Source of the DNA: Comamonadaceae bacterium | GTDB lineage: Bacteria > Pseudomonadota > Gammaproteobacteria > Burkholderiales > Burkholderiaceae_C | Assembly: GCA_947454585.1 (NCBI GenBank) | Contig: CANGML010000127.1 | Location: 1 to 5,539 of the forward strand | Reading direction: 5' to 3' | DNA: 5,539 nucleotides | Part shown: one piece after another, positions 1-5,539 of the stretch | Layout of the letters: the number at the start of each line of letters is the position of its first letter | Position numbering within the stretch: the stretch's first letter is position 1 | The notes under the pieces: generated by a model | Seen by the model: only the letters and a program-made list of their open reading frames with translations | Databases searched by the model: none | What the model was told of the DNA's origin: nothing | Program-made: the position numbers and the translations under genes

Positions 1-422
1 GCTTGGCCATGGCGATTGGCACTGCCATTGCCGATGCTGAGCACCACTTAGGTCGCAAGACCGTGGCCTTGGTGGGCGATGGGGGCTTCATGCTCAACGT
101 GGGTGAGTTGGCTTGTGCGGTGCAAGAAAAAGCCAATTTGGTGGTGCTGCTGATGAATGACAGCCGTTACGGTGTTATTCGCAACATTCAGGATGACCTG
201 TATGGCAGCCGCCATTGTTATGTCGACTTGCACACGCCCGATTTCGCACAGTTCTGCGCGAGCCTGCAAGTGACACACATGTTGCTCAACGAACCGGCGC
301 AAGCTGAGGCAGTGTTGAAGCAAGCCTTTGCCACATCAGGCACGGTGGTGGTGGAGGTGAACATGAACAGCTGGGGTGCGTTTGCGGTGAAGTTTGCTGG
401 CCCGATTTTGAAAAAGGACTAA
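1..422 (+). CDS. Thiamine-diphosphate-dependent enzyme, C-terminal part (acetolactate synthase/2-oxo-acid decarboxylase superfamily), 5' end outside window
   Basis: The reading frame is open from the left edge, so only the last 139 or so residues of a protein that is normally about 550 residues are present. Seen: a ThDP/Mg-binding motif, with GDG at residues 25-27 of the fragment and the paired Asn at 52 (GDG-x24-N), followed by the typical D-S-R-Y-G segment. The opening [10 protein letters not shown] matches the helix that precedes this motif in the family. The enzymes cleave or form bonds next to a 2-oxo acid carbonyl: acetolactate synthase, benzoylformate decarboxylase and related decarboxylases. 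The substrate-determining N-terminal parts are missing, so the reaction is not assigned. An isoleucine/valine biosynthetic role is unlikely, because no small regulatory subunit or ilvC follows. The next gene starts 4 bases after the stop. A likely role is decarboxylation of a 2-oxo acid to an aldehyde for the aldehyde dehydrogenase downstream (inference). Confidence 0.9.
   Translation, partial: LAMAIGTAIADAEHHLGRKTVALVGDGGFMLNVGELACAVQEKANLVVLLMNDSRYGVIRNIQDDLYGSRHCYVDLHTPDFAQFCASLQVTHMLLNEPAQAEAVLKQAFATSGTVVVEVNMNSWGAFAVKFAGPILKKD
414..418 (+). promoter_or_regulatory. Ribosome binding site of the aspartate dehydrogenase gene
   Basis: AAGGA lies 8 bases before the ATG at 427, inside the last codons of the ThDP enzyme gene. 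It supports that ATG as the start and fits coupled translation of the two genes. A second AAGG at 421-424 is too close to the ATG to be the main site. Confidence 0.6.
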
Positions 423-426
423 GGCC

Positions 427-1227
427 ATGGTGAGCGCGGTGCAAGACGTGACCTTGGTGGGCTTTGGTGCCATCGGTCGTTCTATTTTTCAGCGCTTGGT
501 TGGCTCGGTGCAAACACGCATCACACACGTGGTGGTGTCGACCGCGCGTGTTGCGGCACTGCAAGCTGAGCTGGGCAGCGCTGTTCAAGTGACCGACGCC
601 GTGCCGCCTAGTTGCCGATTGGTGTTGGAGTGTGCGGGGCACGCTGCGCTGACGCAGCATGTGGTGCCGGCGTTGTCGCGTGGCATCGAATGTGCGGTGC
701 TGTCAGTGGGGGCATTGTCTGAGGCGGGCTTGCCTGAACAACTCGCGCAAGCGGCTGAGCAGGGCCACACCCAGGTGCATCTGTTGTCGGGGGCCATCGG
801 TGGCATTGACGCCATCGCCGCTGCGCGTTTGGGCGGCTTGACCGAGGTGACGTACACCGGACGCAAGCCCCCAAGTGGCTGGCGCGGTTCGCCTGCTGAA
901 GCGGTGGTGGACTTGGACGGCTTGACCGAGCCGGCCGTGATCTTGCAAGCCAGTGCCCGCGAAGCGGCGCGGCTTTACCCGAAAAATGCCAACGTGGCAG
1001 CGACCGTCTCTTTGGCGGGGCTGGGGCTAGATGCCACGCAGGTGCGTTTGATCGCCGACCCGACCGTGACGGAGAACATCCATGAAATCACAGCCCGCGG
1101 TGCGTTTGGCGAGATGCAGCTGACGATGCGCGGCAAGCCGCTGGCAGACAACCCCAAAACCTCGGCGTTGACGGTGTTGTCAGCGCTGCGCTTTTTACAC
1201 AACCGCAGCGCTGCGGTCATTTTGTGA
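427..1227 (+). CDS. nadX: L-aspartate dehydrogenase family protein (NadX-type)
   Basis: This 266-residue protein has the full length of the family, which oxidises L-aspartate to iminoaspartate with NAD(P)+ in the cytoplasm; iminoaspartate hydrolyses to oxaloacetate and ammonia. Seen: an N-terminal Rossmann fold with G-F-G-A-I-G at residues 12-17. The C-terminal catalytic domain carries S-G-A-I-G-G-I-D (121-128), Y-P-K-N-A-N-V-A (184-191), E-N-I-H-E-I (216-221; H219 is the expected catalytic histidine) and N-P-K-T-S (242-246). The ATG start is supported by AAGGA 8 bases upstream. In some organisms the enzyme feeds NAD synthesis with NadA, but nadA and nadC are not seen here. The neighbours are a ThDP enzyme, an aldehyde dehydrogenase and an SDR, which suggests a catabolic role. 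From memory, Pseudomonas aeruginosa PA3505, a characterised aspartate dehydrogenase, has similar neighbours. Family assignment is firm; the natural substrate could be aspartate or a related amino acid. Confidence 0.92.
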   Translation: MVSAVQDVTLVGFGAIGRSIFQRLVGSVQTRITHVVVSTARVAALQAELGSAVQVTDAVPPSCRLVLECAGHAALTQHVVPALSRGIECAVLSVGALSEAGLPEQLAQAAEQGHTQVHLLSGAIGGIDAIAAARLGGLTEVTYTGRKPPSGWRGSPAEAVVDLDGLTEPAVILQASAREAARLYPKNANVAATVSLAGLGLDATQVRLIADPTVTENIHEITARGAFGEMQLTMRGKPLADNPKTSALTVLSALRFLHNRSAAVIL

Positions 1228-1234
1228 GCACCCC

Positions 1235-2707
1235 ATGACGCAACACCTTCAAACCTTGATCGCGGGTCGATGGCGTGATGCCTCAGGCCCTGCGTACACC
1301 ACTGAGTACCCGGCGGATGGATCGACCGTAGCCCGCCTGCATGCGGCGACTGTGGCCGATGTGGACGAAGCTGTGCAAGCCGCCGAGCGTGCAAGACTGC
1401 AACCGTCATGGGCTAACTTAAAGCGCCATGAACGTGCCGCTATCTTGCACCGCATCGCTGCAGGTATTCGTGCCCGTGGCGAAGAGCTGGCGCAACTGCA
1501 GCGCTTAGACAACGGCAAACCGATCAACGAAACGCGCGCCTTGGTCGCCAGCGCGGCAGGGACTTTTCAATTTTTTGCGGCAGCTTGTGAGACGTGGGAG
1601 GACACGCTCACCCCCGCGCGTGGCGACTACATGACCATGAGCGTGCATGAAGCTCTGGGCGTGGTGGGCGCGATCACGCCTTGGAACTCGCCGATCGCGA
1701 GCGAGGCGCAAAAAATGGCGCCTGCGCTGGCGGCAGGCTGTGCCATGGTGTTCAAACCCGCTGAGATCACACCGCGCATGGCCATCGAGTTGGCCAAGAT
1801 TGCACAGCAAGCGGGCGTGCCAGACGGCATCATCAGCGTGTTGCCCGGTAAGGGCTCTGTGGTGGGGGATGCGTTGGTCAAACACCCCCTCATCCAACGC
1901 ATCGCGTTCACAGGCGGCACCAGCGTGGGTTTGGGTATTCAACGTCTCGCCGCTGAAAAGCTGATGCCCACCTCGCTCGAGCTGGGCGGTAAATCGCCCA
2001 CCATCGTCTGTGCCGATGCGGATCTGGACCATGCGGTGGCGGGTGTGTTGTATGGCATCTTCAGCTCGTCGGGTGAATCATGCATTGCTGGGTCACGTGC
2101 CTTTGTACATGCCAGCGTGTACGACGAATTCAAACGCCGCTTGCTGGCGGGCGTGCAAGCCTTGCGTGTGGGAGACCCCGCCGATGAGCGGACGCAAATG
2201 GGTCCGCTGGTGAACCTAGGCCACCGTGCCTCTGTGGAGCGTTATGTGCAGCTAGGCGTCGAAGAGGGCGGTCGCGTGTTGCATGGCGGCAAGCGCCCCG
2301 AAGGCGATCTGTTTGACCGAGGCAGCTATTACTTGCCGACGGTGATCGAAGGTCTGCCCAACAGCGCACGCATGTGCCAAGAAGAAATTTTTGGACCGGT
2401 GCTGGCCTTGTTGTCTTGGCATGACGAGGCTGATCTATTGGCCCAGTGCAATGACAACGTGTATGGCTTAGCGTCAGGCATTTGGACCCGCGACTACAAA
2501 GCCGCTTGGCGCATCGGTGGCGCGCTGAAAACAGGCACGGTGTGGATCAACACCTACAAGCTGTTCTCCGTGAGTACACCGTTTGGAGGTGTCAAGCTCA
2601 GTGGGACGGGCCGTGAAAAAGGGCGCTTGGGCATCTTGGAATACACCAGCCAGAAAAGTTTTTACTGGGGGCTCAATGAGAACCCCTTGCCTTGGGCAGG
2701 CGCCTGA
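1235..2707 (+). CDS. NAD(P)-dependent aldehyde dehydrogenase
   Basis: This 490-residue protein is a complete member of the aldehyde dehydrogenase superfamily, which oxidises an aldehyde to the carboxylic acid through a cysteine thioester. Seen: oxyanion-hole Asn at N151 (T-P-W-N), cofactor-binding K174 (F-K-P-A-E), F-T-G-G-T-S at 225-230, general-base E249 in L-E-L-G-G-K, nucleophile C283 in G-E-S-C-I-A-G-S-R, E-E-I-F-G-P-V at 383-389, and P-F-G-G-V-K-L-S-G at 449-457. All key residues are present and no signal peptide is visible. The gene starts 7 bases after the aspartate dehydrogenase stop and has no clear Shine-Dalgarno sequence, so translation is probably coupled. The substrate class cannot be told from these motifs. 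A non-acylating reaction is assumed because the general-base Glu is present. It probably oxidises the aldehyde made by the ThDP enzyme, or one released by the oxygenase (inference). Confidence 0.95.
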   Translation: MTQHLQTLIAGRWRDASGPAYTTEYPADGSTVARLHAATVADVDEAVQAAERARLQPSWANLKRHERAAILHRIAAGIRARGEELAQLQRLDNGKPINETRALVASAAGTFQFFAAACETWEDTLTPARGDYMTMSVHEALGVVGAITPWNSPIASEAQKMAPALAAGCAMVFKPAEITPRMAIELAKIAQQAGVPDGIISVLPGKGSVVGDALVKHPLIQRIAFTGGTSVGLGIQRLAAEKLMPTSLELGGKSPTIVCADADLDHAVAGVLYGIFSSSGESCIAGSRAFVHASVYDEFKRRLLAGVQALRVGDPADERTQMGPLVNLGHRASVERYVQLGVEEGGRVLHGGKRPEGDLFDRGSYYLPTVIEGLPNSARMCQEEIFGPVLALLSWHDEADLLAQCNDNVYGLASGIWTRDYKAAWRIGGALKTGTVWINTYKLFSVSTPFGGVKLSGTGREKGRLGILEYTSQKSFYWGLNENPLPWAGA

Positions 2708-2708
2708 C

Positions 2709-3485
2709 ATGGATTTAGGCATCGCCGGAAAAAAAGCCTTGGTCTGTGGCGCCAGTGCGGGCCTTGGGTTGGCCTGCGCACACGCCTTGGTGCGTGAAGG
2801 CGTGGAGGTGGTGATCGTTGCCCGCACCGAGGGGCCCCTGCGTGACGCTGCCGATTCCCTGCGCGGTCTGCATGCCGGCGCGGTGCATTGGGTCGTGGCC
2901 GATGTCACTTCGTCTGAAGGACGTGCGCGCGTGTTGGCCGCACATCCTGAATTTGACATCGTGGTCACGAATGCAGGCGGGCCACCGCCTGGTGACTTTA
3001 GACATTGGGACCGTGAGGTGTGGCTGAAAGCCTTGGACGCCAATATGTTGGCGCCCATCGAACTCATCAAAGCCACGGTGGACGGCATGATGGCGCGCGG
3101 TTTTGGGCGCATTCTGAATATCACCTCGAGTGCGGTGAAAGCGCCCGTCGATGGGCTGGGTTTGTCGAATGGTGCGCGCAGTGGCTTGACCGGTTTTGTG
3201 GCAGGGTTGGCTCGGACCACCGTGGGCCACGGCGTCACCATCAACAACCTCTTGCCGGGCACTTTTGATACGGCGAGATTGGCGGGTAACTTTGCCGCAC
3301 AGGCCCAACGCGAGGGCCGCTCGGTGGATGAGGTGCGCAGCGCACGTTTGCAAAAACATCCGGCCCATCGTTTCGGCCAACCCAGTGAACTGGGCGCAAC
3401 CTGCGCCTTTTTGTGCAGCGTGCACGCGGGCTACATCAACGGGCAGAACGTGCTGCTGGATGGCGGCTCTTTCGCTGGGGTGTGA
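2709..3485 (+). CDS. Short-chain dehydrogenase/reductase (SDR) with non-canonical active site
   Basis: This 258-residue protein has classical SDR length and fold. Seen: a dinucleotide-binding motif C-G-A-S-A-G-L-G at 13-20 (the usual first Thr is Cys13), A-D-V at 64-66, N-A-G at 88-90, N112, a catalytic-type Ser at S140/S141, L-P-G-T at 182-185 and a C-terminal D-G-G-S at 251-254. The normal Y-x3-K is replaced by S153-N-G-A-R157, at the expected 13 residues after S140. A group of SDRs annotated as beta-ketoacyl-ACP-reductase-like is known to deviate in the same places. The ATG at 2709 is preferred: it follows the aldehyde dehydrogenase stop by one base, has a weak CAGG at 2697-2700, and places the Rossmann motif at the usual distance. 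The frame stays open upstream to 2583, but that stretch lies inside the previous gene. It may act as an oxidoreductase of an unusual kind or as a non-redox SDR; the substrate is unknown. Confidence 0.93.
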   Translation: MDLGIAGKKALVCGASAGLGLACAHALVREGVEVVIVARTEGPLRDAADSLRGLHAGAVHWVVADVTSSEGRARVLAAHPEFDIVVTNAGGPPPGDFRHWDREVWLKALDANMLAPIELIKATVDGMMARGFGRILNITSSAVKAPVDGLGLSNGARSGLTGFVAGLARTTVGHGVTINNLLPGTFDTARLAGNFAAQAQREGRSVDEVRSARLQKHPAHRFGQPSELGATCAFLCSVHAGYINGQNVLLDGGSFAGV

Positions 3486-3488
3486 GGC
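3486..3488. other. Convergent gene junction without terminator
   Basis: The SDR stop (TGA, 3483-3485) and the reductase stop on the other strand (TGA read from 3491 to 3489) are separated by 3 bases. No strong GC-rich hairpin followed by a T run is seen on either strand near this point, so transcripts of the two blocks probably run into each other. Confidence 0.7.
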
Positions 3489-4454
3489 TCAGAGATCGAG
3501 CACCAAATGCGGGCTCTTGCAGCCTGACACGCACACCATCATCATTTGGTCAGTGGCCTGCTCTGCAGGGCTGAGCACCGAGTCACGGTGGTCAGGTGTG
3601 CCCTCGAGGACACGCGTTTCACAGGAGCCGCAAATGCCTTCTTCGCAACTGGTGTTGCAGTAGATGCCCGCTGCTTGCAAGGTGTCCAACAACGACTGAC
3701 CGGGCACTACCGTCAAGCGCTGACCTGAGCGTTTGAGTTCGACGGTGTAGGTGTGTTGCGCATCGCTGGCAGGCGCAACCTCGACGGCTTGGAAGCGCTC
3801 GATGTGCGCATGGGCATAGCCCAAGTCGCGGCAGCTGCGTTCGAACGCATCCAGCATCACGCCGGGGCCGCAGGCGTAGTAGTGCGTGTTGGCGGCGCCA
3901 ACGCCAGCACGTGCTGCCAACAGCGCGTGTAAATCGGGGGGGCCGCCTTGCGCATCATCAAAGTGCCAGTGCACTTGGGTGGCTAAGGCTTCTATGTCGG
4001 CGACATAAGCGGCGCTGCGGCGAGAACGTGCGCAGTAAATCACCTCAAAGGAGCGGCCTAATTGGTGCAGCCGTTGCGCCATGCTGAGAATGGGTGTGAT
4101 GCCAATGCCGCCGGCGACCAGCACACTGTGCTCAGCGGTTTCCACCAGCGTGAAGTTGTTGCGTGGTTCGGAAATCTGCAAGGGCATGGCAATGCGCAGT
4201 TCCTCATGCACAGCACGCGAACCGCCTCGACTGGCCTTGTCTTTGAGCACGGCCACCACGTAGCGGTGGCGTTCTTGGCTGTCATTCAGCAGCGAATAGC
4301 TGCGCACGATGCCCTGGGGCAAATGCAGGTCAATGTGTGCGCCCGCCTCAAACGCAGGGAAGGCTTCGCCACCCAAAGGCCGCAGTTCAAGACTCAGAAT
4401 ATCCTGCGCTTCATATTTCAGCGTGTGGACGAAGGCATTCAGGGTGTGGGCCAT
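3489..4454 (-). CDS. Phthalate-dioxygenase-reductase type oxidoreductase (FMN, NAD(P)H, plant-type [2Fe-2S])
   Basis: This 321-residue protein has the length and domain order of the PDR/VanB family, which passes electrons from NAD(P)H through FMN and a ferredoxin-like cluster to a Rieske oxygenase. Seen: the flavin-binding R-S-Y-S-L-L at 51-56, the pyridine-nucleotide motif G-G-I-G-I-T-P at 115-121, C-G-P-G-V-M at 195-200, and a C-terminal ferredoxin domain with C270-x4-C275-x2-C278-x29-C308, the normal plant-type [2Fe-2S] spacing. The R-S-Y-S form with no FAD-type extension fits FMN rather than FAD (family knowledge). The ATG lies 20 bases after the oxygenase stop, with only a weak ribosome binding site, so the two are very likely co-transcribed. 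Related proteins serve phthalate dioxygenase and vanillate O-demethylase, but the substrate here depends on the oxygenase. All cofactor motifs look intact. Confidence 0.95.
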   Translation of the reverse strand: MAHTLNAFVHTLKYEAQDILSLELRPLGGEAFPAFEAGAHIDLHLPQGIVRSYSLLNDSQERHRYVVAVLKDKASRGGSRAVHEELRIAMPLQISEPRNNFTLVETAEHSVLVAGGIGITPILSMAQRLHQLGRSFEVIYCARSRRSAAYVADIEALATQVHWHFDDAQGGPPDLHALLAARAGVGAANTHYYACGPGVMLDAFERSCRDLGYAHAHIERFQAVEVAPASDAQHTYTVELKRSGQRLTVVPGQSLLDTLQAAGIYCNTSCEEGICGSCETRVLEGTPDHRDSVLSPAEQATDQMMMVCVSGCKSPHLVLDL

Positions 4455-4474
4455 TCAACAAATCCGGTTTTAAC

Positions 4475-5515
4475 TTAGGCTTTTGGAGCGGCAGCTTTGT
4501 CGAGTTGCTGCTGGGCCAAGGTCTTCAGGGTGCGGCGCAGTCGCACGATGCCCATGTCGTGTTGGTAGAGATGCTCGCGCTGGTTGGCATCGGGTTCCAT
4601 GTGCTCCATCGCGACGCGGTCTTGTTCCAACACTTGCCAATGGCGCGCTTCGAGGCGGTTTTTGTAGAGGAATCGCCACACGTTACGCTGCCAACCCGAC
4701 ACCTTGCGGCAGCGCCAGAAGAAGATGCCTGCTGCCTCACGCGTGATCGGCACATAGCTGCCAATGATGGTGAAGCTGCCGCCGGGGCCGCCTGTTTTGG
4801 GATAAGGGATTTCGAGTCGCATCCAATGCGCGTCAGTGGCCATCCACTCGGTCCAATCGAAGTTCACATTGCGTTGGCCTTTCTTCTCAAAGAAGAAGCC
4901 TTCGTCGGTGGGGCGAATTTGAAAGTCGGCCGTTAACTCCCCATCCGCCATGGTGTGTGATTGCTTGTGCAGGTAGGCGCCATGCATGGGGTCGATCACG
5001 TTTTCCATCACATAGCGGTAGTCGCAGGCCCATTCGGTGTAGCAAATGAACGAGGACCATTCCGGCGAGCTGAGTTGCTCAGGCAAGCGCAGGGGCGGCG
5101 GTGTTTCGAGCTGCGGGTCGAGCGCATTGAACAAGAAAATGGCGCCGTGCGATTCAGCGGTGTGGAAGGTGCGGGTTTGGCGTGAGCCTTCTAGTTTGCA
5201 GCCAGGGCTGCCGGGCACGCGGGTCACCGTGCCATCGCAGCGCACTTCGACGCCGTGATAGGGGCAGGCGATGCGGTCACCCAAGATGACACCCAAGGAC
5301 AGGGGCGCACCGCGATGCGGGCAGTGATCTTCCAGCGCGTGCACCTTGCCTGCTTGGTCTCGCCACAGCACAATTTTGTAGCCCAAGCGGCGCAAAGAGA
5401 CGGGGCTTTCTTTGACAAATGTGCTGGGGCACACGGGGTACCAGAGGTCTTTGAGTCCTTCAGCCAACACAGCTTCGGTGGGGTCGGCTTGGTAATGCAT
5501 CACAGAGGTGTTCAT
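4475..5515 (-). CDS. Rieske non-haem iron oxygenase, alpha (catalytic) subunit, phthalate dioxygenase/vanillate demethylase type
   Basis: This 346-residue protein is complete. Seen: a Rieske [2Fe-2S] motif C65-P-H67-x16-C84-P-Y-H87 in the N-terminal third, then the mononuclear iron site D175-x2-H178-x4-H183 (in D-P-M-H-G-A-Y-L-H). D175 corresponds to the Asp that bridges to the Rieske cluster of the adjacent subunit. D299 (L-E-Q-D-R) is the likely third iron ligand, placed by eye. Such enzymes use O2 and two electrons to dihydroxylate rings, hydroxylate, or remove O- or N-methyl groups. The single-subunit form next to a PDR-type reductase matches the two-component class without a separate ferredoxin, typically alpha-only oligomers. 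No beta-subunit gene lies in the window. The ATG is supported by AGGAG 6 bases upstream. The C-terminal tail is Ala/Lys-rich and probably disordered. The exact substrate is not recognisable. Confidence 0.95.
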   Translation of the reverse strand: MNTSVMHYQADPTEAVLAEGLKDLWYPVCPSTFVKESPVSLRRLGYKIVLWRDQAGKVHALEDHCPHRGAPLSLGVILGDRIACPYHGVEVRCDGTVTRVPGSPGCKLEGSRQTRTFHTAESHGAIFLFNALDPQLETPPPLRLPEQLSSPEWSSFICYTEWACDYRYVMENVIDPMHGAYLHKQSHTMADGELTADFQIRPTDEGFFFEKKGQRNVNFDWTEWMATDAHWMRLEIPYPKTGGPGGSFTIIGSYVPITREAAGIFFWRCRKVSGWQRNVWRFLYKNRLEARHWQVLEQDRVAMEHMEPDANQREHLYQHDMGIVRLRRTLKTLAQQQLDKAAAPKA

Positions 5516-5521
5516 GAGGGA

Positions 5522-5526
5522 CTCCT
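5522..5526 (-). promoter_or_regulatory. Ribosome binding site of the Rieske oxygenase gene
   Basis: On the minus strand AGGAG is followed by 6 bases and then the ATG at 5515. This is the clearest Shine-Dalgarno sequence in the window, and it fixes the first ATG as the start over the Met at residue 6. The promoter must lie mostly beyond the right edge, since only 24 bases precede the gene here. Confidence 0.8.
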
Positions 5527-5539
5527 GATTTAAGCGCCC

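Noticed and set aside
342..359. Short GTG-rich run (ggtggtggtgg)
   Set aside because: It encodes the Val-rich beta strand V-V-V-E-V near the end of the ThDP enzyme and is explained by coding and codon bias.
1..422. Calling the first gene ilvB (biosynthetic acetolactate synthase)
   Set aside because: Only the ThDP-binding C-terminal part is visible, it is shared by many decarboxylases, and no ilvH or ilvC follows.
1505..2032. Antisense open frame (175 codons) within the aldehyde dehydrogenase gene
   Set aside because: It lies opposite catalytic segments of an intact gene; its composition is rich in His and Arg, as seen in shadow frames.
2583..2708. Upstream extension of the SDR frame to an earlier start codon
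   Set aside because: It would overlap the conserved C-terminal end of the aldehyde dehydrogenase by about 125 bases and add an N-terminal tail not usual in classical SDRs.
2474..3262. Long antisense open frame (262 codons) across the aldehyde dehydrogenase/SDR junction
   Set aside because: It lies opposite two well-supported genes with family motifs, shows no recognisable domain, and is of a kind expected in GC-rich coding DNA.
2715..3425. Antisense open frame (236 codons) within the SDR gene
   Set aside because: The translation has no recognisable motif, and the opposite strand is a clear SDR over the whole stretch.
3478..3503. Possible hairpin at the convergent stop codons (GCTC at 3487-3490 with GAGC at 3498-3501, plus outer GGT/ACC)
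   Set aside because: The continuous stem is only 4 base pairs with a bulge and no T run on either side, too weak to call a terminator.
4337..4936. Plus-strand open frame (199 codons) spanning the reductase/oxygenase gap
   Set aside because: It crosses two intact minus-strand genes and shows no domain or plausible ribosome binding site.

Overview
The window holds six protein-coding genes in two convergent blocks and almost no non-coding DNA. The base composition is GC-rich (about 60% by eye, not computed) and looks uniform. Gene families, tight spacing and codon use suggest a beta-proteobacterium of the order Burkholderiales, probably the family Comamonadaceae. That placement is an inference from protein style, not from a marker gene.

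Plus-strand block (1-3485): four genes are spaced by 4, 7 and 1 bases, so they are very likely one operon whose start lies upstream of the window. They are the C-terminal end of a thiamine-diphosphate (ThDP) enzyme of the acetolactate synthase/2-oxo-acid decarboxylase superfamily (1-422), an L-aspartate dehydrogenase family protein (427-1227), an NAD(P)-dependent aldehyde dehydrogenase (1235-2707) and a short-chain dehydrogenase/reductase (2709-3485) that lacks the usual Tyr/Lys catalytic pair.

Minus-strand block (5515-3489): two genes 20 bases apart are read toward the first block. They encode a Rieske-type ring-hydroxylating or demethylating oxygenase alpha subunit (5515-4475) and its likely electron donor, a phthalate-dioxygenase-reductase type FMN/NAD/[2Fe-2S] protein (4454-3489). 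Together they form a two-component Rieske oxygenase without a visible beta subunit or separate ferredoxin. The two blocks end 3 bases apart, with no recognisable terminator between them.

Taken together the set looks like an accessory catabolic locus. The oxygenase pair could open or demethylate a substrate. The aspartate-dehydrogenase-like enzyme (amine to imine/2-oxo acid), ThDP enzyme (2-oxo acid to aldehyde), aldehyde dehydrogenase (aldehyde to acid) and SDR could process the product. This order of reactions is a hypothesis. The substrate cannot be read from the sequence, and nothing here shows that the two blocks share a pathway. No RNA genes, mobile elements, CRISPR arrays or notable repeats were seen.
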